A DNA stretch of 15,797 nt, taken from contig JAYPEX010000021.1 in the NCBI GenBank assembly GCA_038125995.1, positions 1 to 15,797 on the forward strand. The letters are read 5' to 3'. This document shows positions 7,335-15,746 of the stretch, in pieces (the first letter of the stretch is position 1; each line of letters begins with the position of its first letter). A program made the translations under genes and the position numbers. The notes beneath the pieces are model-generated. The model saw only the letters and a program-made list of their open reading frames with translations, had not been told where the DNA came from and did no database searches. Source of the DNA: MAG-120531 sp038125995 (lineage in GTDB: Bacteria; Bacteroidota; Bacteroidia; Flavobacteriales; Flavobacteriaceae).

Positions 7335-8612
7335 ATGATCAATCAAGAACAAATACAAGATTTAAATGAGAAGTCCATGACTTCTCATTTAAATCAATTT
7401 GACTTTTTAGCAAATCAGTTAGTTTCTAAAAGTATAGATGCTGAAACAATAGTAAATAAATTAGCTGATTTTCAAGTGGCGATTCCTTCTTGGGCCCTTG
7501 GTGCAGGAGGTACGCGTTTTGGAAGATTTCCTTTTGGTGGTGAGCCTTCATCTTTAGAGCAAAAATTAGATGATATTGGACTAATTCACTCACTAACTCA
7601 AACTGCAGGAGCAGTATCCTTACATATTCCATGGGATATTCCAAAAGATTATGTCGCCATTAAAGAACGAGCTGCTTCTCATGGGATTGTTTTTGATGCC
7701 ATGAATTCGAATACTTTCCAAGATCAAAAAGGAGCTAAACACTCATATAAATACGGTTCTTTGTGTAGTGTCAACAAAGATTCTAGACAACAAGCCATTG
7801 AGCACAATATCGAAGTGATTCGAATTGGAGAAAAATTAGGCTCCAAAAGTTTAACTGTGTGGCTGGCTGATGGTTCCTCTTTTCCAGGACAATCGAATTT
7901 TAAAACAGTTCTTTCAAACACAGAAGATTCCTTAAAATCAATTTATAAAGAACTTGCCGATGATTGGAAAATGCTCATTGAATACAAACCTTATGAGCCT
8001 AACTTCTATTCAACAGTGATTCAAGATTGGGGAACCTCATTTATGTTAGCGAACGAATGTGGTGACAAAGCCTATACTTTAGTAGATTTAGGACATCACT
8101 TACCCAATACGAATATTGAACAGATTGTTTCAACTTTGATGTTAAAGGGTAAGTTAGGTGGATTTCACTTTAACGACAGTAAATACGGAGATGATGATTT
8201 AACCGTTGGCTCCATCAAGCCCTATGCACTTTTCTTAATCTTCAATTCACTGGTTTATGGAATGGAAAACAATCCACAAAACCCATACCCAGCCTGGATG
8301 ATTGATGCTTCTCACAATATAAAAGACCCATTAGAAGATTTGATGCAATCTCTAGAAGCGATACAAGAAGCATATGCCAAAGCACTTCTAATAGATCAAG
8401 AACAACTTAAAGCAGCCCAATTAGCTTGCGATGTAACTCTTTGTCAAGAAATCTTACAAGAAGCCTATCGTACGGATGTAAGACCACTTTTAAGACAGGC
8501 GAGGCTTCAATCTGGTGGGGCACTTGATCCAATCGGTGCTTACAGAGCCTTTGAAATTAGAAAGAAATTAATTGATTCACGTGGTATGGAAAGTACCGCA
8601 ACTGGATTGTAA
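7335..8612 (+). CDS. rhaI: L-rhamnose isomerase, RhaI (Pseudomonas stutzeri) subtype
   Basis: A 425-residue cytoplasmic isomerase converting L-rhamnose to L-rhamnulose. It is a TIM-barrel, metal-dependent protein of the RhaI subtype, not the E. coli RhaA subtype. The metal ligands I recall for the P. stutzeri enzyme (E219, D254, H257, H281, D289, D291, D327) all have counterparts shifted by exactly three residues: E216, D251, H254, H278, D286, D288 and D324. The motifs are IEYKPYEP, VDLGHH, GFHFNDSKYGDDD and MIDASH. The full ligand set argues for an active enzyme. It follows rhaEW after 57 nt and precedes the kinase gene by 2 nt, so it is almost certainly cotranscribed with the kinase. Enzymes of this subtype accept several aldoses in vitro, but the context makes rhamnose the clear substrate. 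Confidence 0.95.
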   Translation: MINQEQIQDLNEKSMTSHLNQFDFLANQLVSKSIDAETIVNKLADFQVAIPSWALGAGGTRFGRFPFGGEPSSLEQKLDDIGLIHSLTQTAGAVSLHIPWDIPKDYVAIKERAASHGIVFDAMNSNTFQDQKGAKHSYKYGSLCSVNKDSRQQAIEHNIEVIRIGEKLGSKSLTVWLADGSSFPGQSNFKTVLSNTEDSLKSIYKELADDWKMLIEYKPYEPNFYSTVIQDWGTSFMLANECGDKAYTLVDLGHHLPNTNIEQIVSTLMLKGKLGGFHFNDSKYGDDDLTVGSIKPYALFLIFNSLVYGMENNPQNPYPAWMIDASHNIKDPLEDLMQSLEAIQEAYAKALLIDQEQLKAAQLACDVTLCQEILQEAYRTDVRPLLRQARLQSGGALDPIGAYRAFEIRKKLIDSRGMESTATGL

Positions 8613-8614
8613 AG

Positions 8615-9810
8615 ATGAGTAAACNNNNNNNNNNNNNNNNNNNNNNNNNNNNNNNNNNNNNNNNNNNNNNNNNNNNNNNNNNNNNNNNNNNNNNNNNNNN
8701 NNNNNNNNNNNNNNNNNNNNNNNNTACAATTACACTAAGAAATTACCAAAATCCGTTATTAATTCATTTTATGAAACCTATGGTCCTGAATTGGAAATAG
8801 CTGCAGCAACAGGTTCTCCTAAAGCTGGAATGTTGAATTCCGGTATTCAATTATATTGGCTAAAGCACTATCAACCTGAAGTTTTTAAAAAAATTAAATA
8901 CAGTCTTCACCTACCTCAATACCTAAGTTACTTATTTACGGGAGTTCCTCTTTCGGAATACACGAGTATTGGATGCCATACAACTCTTTGGAATTATCAA
9001 GCGAAGGATTATCACAGTTGGGTATACGAAGAGGAATTCGATAAAATTCTTCCAAAAATTGTAGCAACAGGAACAAGTATGAATACCAACTACAATGGAA
9101 AGCACTTAAAAATAGGCGTTGGAATACACGATAGTTCAGCGGCACTGATTCCCTACATTCGGTCTGTACAAAACAAATTTATTTTGGTATCAACAGGGAC
9201 ATGGAGTATTACCTTGAATCCATTCTTCGATGGTTTTTTGTCGTGTAACGATATCAAAAAAAACTGCCTGAACTATATGCGCATCAATGGAAACCCAGTA
9301 AAAGCTGCTCGACTCTTCCTAGGCAATGAATATGGCATTCAGTTAGAACACCTTAAAAATCAATATGAATTGGATGACAATTTTCATAAAAATATAAAGT
9401 TCGATAATACTATATATTGGAGTCTAGCTTCTTCTTACAAGCATTACTTTCATTGGGAAAGTATCGAATCAGATCAAATGCCTCATCTAACTGATTTAAA
9501 ATTTGAATCCGCAGAAGTTGCTTATCATCAATTAATGATGGAACTTGTAGAAATTCAAGTTTCAAACATTGAATTAGTCATGGGGAATCAAGATATTAAA
9601 CACATCTATATCGATGGAGGATTTAGCGATAACGATGTGTTCATTAAACTACTCTCCATTGCTTTTCCAAAGAAAAAACTCAGAAGTACTACTGCATCTC
9701 TAGGTTCTGCTTTAGGTGCTGCAATTGCTATTTCTGATACAGAGCTTGATTCTGAGTTCTTGACTAAAAATTACGCGCTCACAAAACACTTACCTGTAAT
9801 ATTCAAATAA
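8615..9810 (+). CDS. rhaB: Rhamnulokinase (FGGY family), interrupted by an assembly gap
   Basis: An FGGY carbohydrate kinase expected to phosphorylate L-rhamnulose at O-1. The sequence shows the first three codons (MSK at 8615), then 100 N, then an open frame from 8725 to the stop: 361 residues starting YNYTKKLP. The post-gap part contains the FGGY core: KYSLHLPQYLSYLFTG, the C-terminal ATPase lobe opening (GVGIHDSSAALIP, with the likely catalytic Asp; VSTGTWS) and the adenosine-binding DGGFSDN and SLGSALGAA motifs. Members of this subfamily are about 450-460 residues, so roughly 100 N-terminal residues, including the first phosphate-binding loop, are hidden in the gap. The apparent frame shift across the N run means only that the run is a placeholder; I see no sign of a pseudogene. 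It starts 2 nt after rhaI and ends 1 nt before lldD. Fuculokinase activity is a less likely alternative. Confidence 0.85.
8625..8724. other. Assembly gap of exactly 100 N
   Basis: One hundred undetermined bases, the conventional placeholder for a scaffold gap of unknown size. From the expected kinase length, the true missing sequence is probably nearer 300 bp. Confidence 0.95.
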
Positions 9811-9811
9811 G

Positions 9812-10963
9812 ATGGACCAGAAATTATTGAGTAAATATCCTTCAGTTGATGATTTGAGAAACAAAGCAAAAAAAAGAATGCCTTCTTTTGCTTTTGATTA
9901 TTTAGATGGAGGTTGTAATAGTGATGTATCTCTGAACAGAAATACATCAGATTTTCAAAAGGTACAATTAGAACCTAGATACCTCAGAAACCAAGGGGAA
10001 GCAAATATAAAAACCACCTTGTTTGGAAAAGAATACGATGCCCCATTTGGAATTGCTCCTGTAGGTCTTCAAGGACTTATGTGGCCAAACTCACCAGAGA
10101 TTTTAGCAAAGGCTGCACATCAACACAACATTCCTTTTGTGCTTTCCACAGTAACCACCATGGATATTGAACGTGCAGCGGAACTCACCGATGGAAATGC
10201 TTGGTTTCAGCTCTATAATCCTGTTGAAGATCACATCAGAAATGGTTTAATCGACAGAGCTCAGGTTGCCGGAGCACCTGTTTTAGTTTTACTTTCGGAT
10301 GTTCCTACTTTTGGATACCGTCCAAGAGATTATAAAAATCACTTAGCCCTACCACCTAAAATGACTCTCAAGAACATCCTACAAGTTTTGGGGAAACCAA
10401 GCTGGGCGATGCAAACACTTAAACATGGTATTCCAAGCTTTAATTCTTTAAAAGAATATACTCCAGAAGGAATCGACTTAAAGCAATTGGGATACTTTAT
10501 GGATCAAACCTTTTCTGGAAAACTCAACGCTGAAAAAATAAAGCCGATACGCGATCGTTGGAGAGGAAAACTTGTATTAAAAGGAGTGGCCTCAGAAAGA
10601 GATGTGCAAGATGCCATTAAAATGGGATTTGATGGCATCATTATTTCCAACCATGGAGGAAGGCAATTAGATGCTTCAGAATCTACGATTTCTGTATTAC
10701 AACGCATTCAAGAAAAGTACTCAGATCAAATAGAAATCATGATTGATTCAGGAATGCGATCTGGAGTTGATGTCGCAAGAGCTTTGGCAAGTGGAGCTAA
10801 ATTCACCTTCATGGGAAGACCATTTATGTATGGAGCAGCAGCGCTAGGAAACAAAGGAGGTGATCACACCATTGATATTTTAAAAACCCAATTTAAACAA
10901 GTGATGGATCAACTTTGTTGCACTAAAGTCGAAGACCTAGCTGAACACTTGATTCTCAAATAG
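9812..10963 (+). CDS. lldD: FMN-dependent L-lactate dehydrogenase
   Basis: A 383-residue FMN-dependent alpha-hydroxy-acid dehydrogenase, expected to oxidise L-lactate to pyruvate at the membrane with electrons passing to the quinone pool. Hallmarks are FDYLDGG near the N-terminus, the FMN-contacting Lys in LVLK257G, and the active-site block N-H281-G-G-R284-Q-L-D, where His is the catalytic base and Arg binds the carboxylate. The C-terminal phosphate site is IDSGMRSGVDVARALASGA with FMGRPFMYG. The length is close to E. coli LldD (396). It starts 1 nt after the kinase stop. L-lactate is the direct product of the upstream fusion enzyme, so this gene completes rhamnose oxidation. Other hydroxy-acid oxidases (glycolate, mandelate) share the fold, but the operon context favours lactate. 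Confidence 0.92.
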   Translation: MDQKLLSKYPSVDDLRNKAKKRMPSFAFDYLDGGCNSDVSLNRNTSDFQKVQLEPRYLRNQGEANIKTTLFGKEYDAPFGIAPVGLQGLMWPNSPEILAKAAHQHNIPFVLSTVTTMDIERAAELTDGNAWFQLYNPVEDHIRNGLIDRAQVAGAPVLVLLSDVPTFGYRPRDYKNHLALPPKMTLKNILQVLGKPSWAMQTLKHGIPSFNSLKEYTPEGIDLKQLGYFMDQTFSGKLNAEKIKPIRDRWRGKLVLKGVASERDVQDAIKMGFDGIIISNHGGRQLDASESTISVLQRIQEKYSDQIEIMIDSGMRSGVDVARALASGAKFTFMGRPFMYGAAALGNKGGDHTIDILKTQFKQVMDQLCCTKVEDLAEHLILK

Positions 10964-10995
10964 AAATCTACAAACCAAACAATAACAAACTAAAT

Positions 10996-12405
10996 ATGAG
11001 CCAAACTGATATTATCGTTGAAGAACATCTCGCTCAAGGAGGTGAGTACGAAAGAGAACAAGTCCCTCAAAGTAAATTAAAAGGCTGGTTAAGCTTTTTA
11101 GGTATGTACGCCGGGGAACATGCTGCAGGAACTGAATTCGTCATTGGCCCCTTGTTTTTAACTACAGGGGTGAGTGCCTTTGACCTAATCATTGGACTCT
11201 TATTAGGAAATCTAATGGCAGTACTTTCTTGGCGTTTCTTAACAGCTGAAATTGCTGTTAAGCACCGACTAACACTTTACTATCATTTAGAAAAAATCAC
11301 CGGTAAGAAGCTAGTGACCTTATACAACCTCGCCAATGGAGTCTTATTTTGCTTTTTAGCAGGCTCCATGATTACCGTATCAGCCACAGCAGTAGGAATA
11401 CCGTTTGATATGGAAATGCCTAAATTAACTGATACCATGCCTAATGGAACCACCTGGGTCATCATTGTACTCGTTATTGGATTCGTGATATCTCTTATTG
11501 CTGCAAAGGGTTTTAATACCGTTTCTAAAGCTGCCAATTGGATGTCTCCACTTATCGTACTCGGATTCATCGTTGCAGGTATCGTCGCTCTTAATCAATT
11601 AGGAGTTGGTAGTTTTTCTGACTTTTGGAACATCTGGGGTGAAGGTTCAGATCCTTACCCAGGTCAAGTAAAATACACCTTTTGGCATGTGTTCTTCTGG
11701 TCGTGGTTTGCCAATGCTGCTATGCATATTGGAATGAGTGATTTATCGGTATTTCGTTTTGCAAAAAAACCTGCTTCCGGATGGACTACTGCAGCCGGAA
11801 TGTATGTTGGACATTATATGGCATGGATCGCTGCAGCCCTACTCTATGCAGTTTACATTCAATCTCCAGAAGCACAGGCATTACTTAGTGCTGGAGAAGC
11901 ACCAGCTGTTGCACCAGGACCTTTAGCGTACAATGCCATCGGAGTTTTTGGAATTATCGTTGTCATACTAGCAGGTTGGACTACTGCTAATCCTACAATT
12001 TATAGAGCTGGTTTAGCATTTCAAGCTGTTTTACCAAAGGCATCTACTTTTTGGGTTACAATTATTGCAGGGAGTATTGCAACCATCGCTGGTTTATTTC
12101 CAGCCTTTGCGATGAAGTTGTTAGATTTTGTGGCGCTTTACGGATTTGTTCTTGCCCCAATTGGAGCCATCATCGTATTTGAACATTTCTTTGCCGACAA
12201 AGTAGGAATCGTTAGTAATTATGCAGAAAAAGCAAAACTTAATTTTAACTTTTCAGTATTGATTGCATGGGCTTTAAGTTTTGGAATCTTTTATTACATC
12301 TCCTTAAGCAAAGGGGTCTTTCTATCCTTTATGACCTTACCTGCTTGGATTTCCTGTGGAATACTCTATTTGATTCTCAGTAAGTTCATGCAGCAAAAAA
12401 AATAG
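10996..12405 (+). CDS. NCS1-like (cytosine/purine permease family) transporter
   Basis: A 469-residue integral membrane protein with about 12 predicted membrane segments (roughly residues 35-60, 64-85, 108-130, 150-171, 180-203, 225-250, 264-288, 313-340, 351-371, 372-395, 412-435 and 444-466). The start region (LKGWLSFLGMYAGEHAAGTEFVIGP) and the segment-8 motif GWTTANPTIYRAGLAFQ resemble purine-cytosine permeases of the NCS1 family. The TTNDNNLYS-like stretch of CodB is replaced by TTANPTIYR, hinting at a different substrate. It is the last gene of the rhamnose operon, 32 nt after lldD, and no RhaT-like carrier is present, so uptake of L-rhamnose, or export/import of L-lactate, is plausible. 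That is inference; nucleobase transport is the family default but makes little sense here. Confidence 0.8.
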   Translation: MSQTDIIVEEHLAQGGEYEREQVPQSKLKGWLSFLGMYAGEHAAGTEFVIGPLFLTTGVSAFDLIIGLLLGNLMAVLSWRFLTAEIAVKHRLTLYYHLEKITGKKLVTLYNLANGVLFCFLAGSMITVSATAVGIPFDMEMPKLTDTMPNGTTWVIIVLVIGFVISLIAAKGFNTVSKAANWMSPLIVLGFIVAGIVALNQLGVGSFSDFWNIWGEGSDPYPGQVKYTFWHVFFWSWFANAAMHIGMSDLSVFRFAKKPASGWTTAAGMYVGHYMAWIAAALLYAVYIQSPEAQALLSAGEAPAVAPGPLAYNAIGVFGIIVVILAGWTTANPTIYRAGLAFQAVLPKASTFWVTIIAGSIATIAGLFPAFAMKLLDFVALYGFVLAPIGAIIVFEHFFADKVGIVSNYAEKAKLNFNFSVLIAWALSFGIFYYISLSKGVFLSFMTLPAWISCGILYLILSKFMQQKK

Positions 12406-12462
12406 TACGATCAAAATCCAATACAGTTATAAGAAAAGTTTCAATCTACATCCTATTAAAAT

Positions 12463-13290
12463 CTAGGAAATTTTCACACTGGTCATGCTCAGACTACCAG
12501 CAACAAGCTTGTCGTTGAACAATTCAAGGGATTCACCTTTTTGACGCAAGGCTACAACATAAATCAATGGCAAATAATGATCTGGGGTTGGAACTGCAAG
12601 ATTGATGGCTTTAGAAATTTGATGATAGTTGATCAGTGATTTAAAATCTCCGTTTAACAATAAATTATTTAACATTTCTCTGGCTTCAATAGCCCAATCA
12701 TGACCGTGATTTTCTTTTTCAAAATTTTTCCAGTCGACAAGAGACAAATTATGGATGATGTTTCCACTACCAATAATCAATATCCCCCTTTCTCTTAAAG
12801 AATTTAATTTTTGAGCCAATTCAAAATGGTATTCAGCAGGTTTGGTGTAGTCAATACTCAATTGCACTACAGGAATATCGGCATTGGGAAACAAATGCTT
12901 GATCACACTCCAGGCTCCGTGATCTAGGCCCCATTTTTCATCTAATTCAACAAGTGTAGGTTGAAGTAATATTTTGGTATCTTGTGCCAGCTCAGGACTT
13001 CCGCTAGCAGGGTATTCCACCTCAAAAAGCTCCTTTGGAAAACCACCAAAATCATGAATTGTTCTAGGCATTTCCATGGAGGTTACTTTGGTCCCATTGG
13101 TATACCAATGAGCAGAGATACAAAGTATGGCATTGGGTCTTGGCAAAGTTTTAGCAACAGCTCTAAAACCATTGACAAACTGATTCTCTTCAATGGCATT
13201 CATAGGGTTTCCATGCCCCAAAAACAACACTGGCATTTTTTCTGTTACTGAAAAACGTTGAGAACTAGTATATAAATCGTTTACATTCAT
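12463..13290 (-). CDS. DODA-type extradiol ring-cleavage dioxygenase (YgiD-like)
   Basis: A 275-residue cytoplasmic class III extradiol dioxygenase of the 4,5-DOPA dioxygenase group. Metal ligands are visible as H26 in LGHGNP and H61 in ISAHWY, each four residues beyond the E. coli YgiD positions I recall (H22, H57). A third is the His in the C-terminal TPDHYLPL motif. Also present are GLDHGAWSVI and GSGNIIHNL, typical of the family. It would open catechol-type rings such as L-DOPA; the physiological substrate is unknown for most members. It is transcribed against its neighbours: convergent with the permease (57 nt between stops, no clear terminator hairpin) and divergent from GH78 (128 nt). 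No direct link with rhamnose metabolism is evident, although many plant rhamnosides carry catecholic aglycones. Confidence 0.88.
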   Translation of the reverse strand: MNVNDLYTSSQRFSVTEKMPVLFLGHGNPMNAIEENQFVNGFRAVAKTLPRPNAILCISAHWYTNGTKVTSMEMPRTIHDFGGFPKELFEVEYPASGSPELAQDTKILLQPTLVELDEKWGLDHGAWSVIKHLFPNADIPVVQLSIDYTKPAEYHFELAQKLNSLRERGILIIGSGNIIHNLSLVDWKNFEKENHGHDWAIEAREMLNNLLLNGDFKSLINYHQISKAINLAVPTPDHYLPLIYVVALRQKGESLELFNDKLVAGSLSMTSVKIS

Positions 13291-13418
13291 TAATTTGCTT
13301 CAAATCATCGATTCAAAACACATCATTTATTTAGAGTTATAATTTTAAGACAATTATTTAACCGAATATAGACCATCTGTTTAAAAAGAATTGTAATTTA
13401 AGTCAAATATATAGTACT
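13291..13418. promoter_or_regulatory. Divergent spacer between dioxygenase and GH78 genes
   Basis: This AT-rich 128-bp region must hold promoters for both flanking genes. The only perfect TAnnTTTG match I see is on the minus strand (TATATTTG, plus-strand positions 13404-13411), which would give the dioxygenase a leader of over 100 nt. No good -7 box for the GH78 gene is visible. ATAATT and AATTAT form a short inverted repeat around 13340-13360. The sites are uncertain. Confidence 0.3.
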
Positions 13419-15740
13419 ATGAAAAAATTTATACTCATTGCATTCTCAATCATATCTTCTTTTAGTTTTGGACAAAATGCGAACTGGATCTACGTGCCTA
13501 ACACGCATGAAACAGATGCGGGTTTGTATTTATTTCGAAAAACCATTCAACTCAACAGCATTCCAAAAACCTATGTTATCCACATCTCTGCTGACAATCG
13601 ATACCAACTATTTGTCAACGAACAATTCGTTTCTACAGGACCTGCGCTTGGTGATTTAGAAAACTATAATTACAATACCGTTGATATTGCAAGCTTTCTA
13701 AAAGAGGGTTCTAATAGCATCGCAGCAAAAGTTTGGAATGAAGGCTCCTTTAAACCCGTCAACCAATTTAGCAAACGAACTGCTTTTTATATCAAAGGTC
13801 TTGAAGAAGCCTCGATTCTCAATACTGACAATTCATGGAAATGCATTCAAGACAACAGCTTCACTCCTATCGGCCAAACTGTTTTGGGATACTATGCAGC
13901 CGGCGCCAACGAAAAAATAGACATGAACCTAACGGTTCATCATTGGAAAAAAGCTTCCTTTAATGATGCTTCATGGGAAGATGCTGCCATCTTTAATCAA
14001 CGAAGTTTTAATGGCTTTGGAATGTCGTTTAACAATGGCTGGAACCTGCAAGAGTCCATCATTCCAGAAATGGAATTAAAACCCATTCGATTTGCTGAGG
14101 TCCGAAAAGTAGTGGGCACTACGATACCTAAAAAGTTTCCATTAAATGTACAATCCTTTAAAGTTAAAGCGAATTCTAAAGTTACTATTTTATTAGATCA
14201 AAATGAATTAACCAATGCCTTTACCACTCTTAAATTTAGTGGAGGTAATCGAGCATCACTAGTTCTTTCATATGCAGAAGCTTTATACGATAAGAATCAA
14301 AACAAAAACAATCGAAATGAAATAGAAGAAAAAGAACTGATTGGAAGAAGAGATACTATCATTTCGAGTGGAGCTAATCATCAGGAGTTTACTACTTTAA
14401 GCTACAGAACTTATCGCTATGTAGAACTCGCCATTCAAACAGCTGATCAACCGATAACTATCGATGATGTATACGGCACCTTTACAGCCTATCCCTTTAA
14501 AATGAATGCAAAACTAAATTCCAATAATTCAGAAATGGAAGACATTTTAACTGTAGGATGGAGAACCGCACGTTTGTGTTCTGTTGACACCTATATGGAT
14601 TGTCCTTATTACGAACGCTTACAGTACATCGGCGATGCCAGAATTCAAATGATGATTTCTTATTACAACAGCGGGGACGATCGATTGGCAAAAAATGCTT
14701 TAAATCTATGGGATCAATCCATTCAAAAGGGTGGATTAACTTTAAGTCGTTATCCAGACACCCAAAGTCAAGTAATTCCAACCTACGCTCTTTGGCATAT
14801 TAGTGCGCTTTATGATTATATGTACTATGGAAAGGATCGAAATTTTGTCAAAACCAAACTATTTGGTACACGTCAAATCTTAAATCATTATATTTCACAT
14901 ATTGATAAAGAAGGATTTGTAAGAGATGTACCTGGTTGGAATTTTACCGATTGGGTTCCAGATTGGAGTGCAGGTGTTGGGCCTATGGACGAAATGGGAC
15001 GATCTGCAATGATTGATCTTCAATTACTATTGGCTTTACAATCGGCAATCGATCTCGAAACAAAAGAAGGCTCTATGGCTTACTCCAAGATGTACACTTC
15101 AATCGCTAAAGAATTAACCAATCACATACATGAAGCTTATTGGGATGCTTCCAAAGGACTTTATGCTGATACTCCAAAAGGGACTATGTATTCACAACAC
15201 ACCAACAGCATGGCGATTCTCGCTGGGCTTACCGATACTAAAACATCTAAATCCATTGCTCTAAAAATGATGGAAGATAAAAGCTTGTCGAGAGCTTCGA
15301 TTTATTTTAGTTATTATCTGCATAGGGCGTATACCAAAGCAGGTTTTGGGAACCAATACTTAGATTGGTTAGATGTATGGAGAAGAAATTTAGAGCTCGG
15401 TATGACTACCTGGGGAGAAGATACTGAAGTAGAAAACACCAGATCCGATTGTCATGCCTGGGGTTCAAGTCCCAATGTAGAGTTTTATAGAACAATTTTG
15501 GGAATTCAAAGTGAGGCTCCCTATTTCGAGCAAGTACAAATCGAACCTCATATCGCCAATTTTAAAAAAATTGGAGGTTCAATACCGCATCCAAAAGGAG
15601 CAATTGAAGTTTCCTATAAAAACACAAAGGAGGGTTTGAAAGCGACCATTGTACTCCCTGATTCGATCATTGGAACCTTTAAATGGAATCACAAAGAATA
15701 CAATTTACACCATGGAATCAATGAACTTTTTTGCAATTAA
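13419..15740 (+). CDS. Secreted alpha-L-rhamnosidase, GH78
   Basis: A 773-residue inverting glycoside hydrolase releasing terminal alpha-L-rhamnose. Residues 1-18 form a Sec signal peptide (FSFG before Q19), with no lipobox Cys, so it is probably periplasmic or secreted. The N-terminal part (about 20-350) consists of beta-sandwich domains including a galactose-binding-like module (WIYVPN, LFRKTIQL, ADNRYQLFVNE). The (alpha/alpha)6 catalytic barrel runs from about 365 to 690, with a C-terminal beta domain after it. The acidic motif D394-CPYY-E399-RLQYIG-D406 matches the spacing of the essential D567, E572 and D579 of the Bacillus enzyme RhaB as I recall it, with E399 as general acid. E667 in TTWGED fits the general base. 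Subfamily cues are YY in place of the common QR, and the QYIGDARIQ stretch. It follows a divergent dioxygenase gene and lies 6 nt before the next ORF. The released rhamnose would feed the operon at 5181-12405. Confidence 0.92.
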   Translation: MKKFILIAFSIISSFSFGQNANWIYVPNTHETDAGLYLFRKTIQLNSIPKTYVIHISADNRYQLFVNEQFVSTGPALGDLENYNYNTVDIASFLKEGSNSIAAKVWNEGSFKPVNQFSKRTAFYIKGLEEASILNTDNSWKCIQDNSFTPIGQTVLGYYAAGANEKIDMNLTVHHWKKASFNDASWEDAAIFNQRSFNGFGMSFNNGWNLQESIIPEMELKPIRFAEVRKVVGTTIPKKFPLNVQSFKVKANSKVTILLDQNELTNAFTTLKFSGGNRASLVLSYAEALYDKNQNKNNRNEIEEKELIGRRDTIISSGANHQEFTTLSYRTYRYVELAIQTADQPITIDDVYGTFTAYPFKMNAKLNSNNSEMEDILTVGWRTARLCSVDTYMDCPYYERLQYIGDARIQMMISYYNSGDDRLAKNALNLWDQSIQKGGLTLSRYPDTQSQVIPTYALWHISALYDYMYYGKDRNFVKTKLFGTRQILNHYISHIDKEGFVRDVPGWNFTDWVPDWSAGVGPMDEMGRSAMIDLQLLLALQSAIDLETKEGSMAYSKMYTSIAKELTNHIHEAYWDASKGLYADTPKGTMYSQHTNSMAILAGLTDTKTSKSIALKMMEDKSLSRASIYFSYYLHRAYTKAGFGNQYLDWLDVWRRNLELGMTTWGEDTEVENTRSDCHAWGSSPNVEFYRTILGIQSEAPYFEQVQIEPHIANFKKIGGSIPHPKGAIEVSYKNTKEGLKATIVLPDSIIGTFKWNHKEYNLHHGINELFCN

Positions 15741-15746
15741 AAACTT

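Noticed and set aside
8615..8800. A 61-codon ORF running through the N block
   Set aside because: It depends on treating 100 placeholder bases as real length; the frame after the gap is not the kinase frame.
8791..9810. A separate 339-residue protein starting at TTG 8791
   Set aside because: The same frame is open back to the edge of the N run at 8725 and those codons match the FGGY kinase family, so the TTG is an internal Leu and the gap has cut one gene.
11738..11926. A 62-codon plus-strand frame inside the permease gene
   Set aside because: It is an out-of-frame shadow of a strongly supported membrane protein, with no start context or homology cue.
12406..12462. Bidirectional terminator between the permease and dioxygenase genes
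   Set aside because: Such a site is expected between convergent genes, but I find only trivial pairings (such as GAAA/TTTC) and no stable stem with a T-tract.
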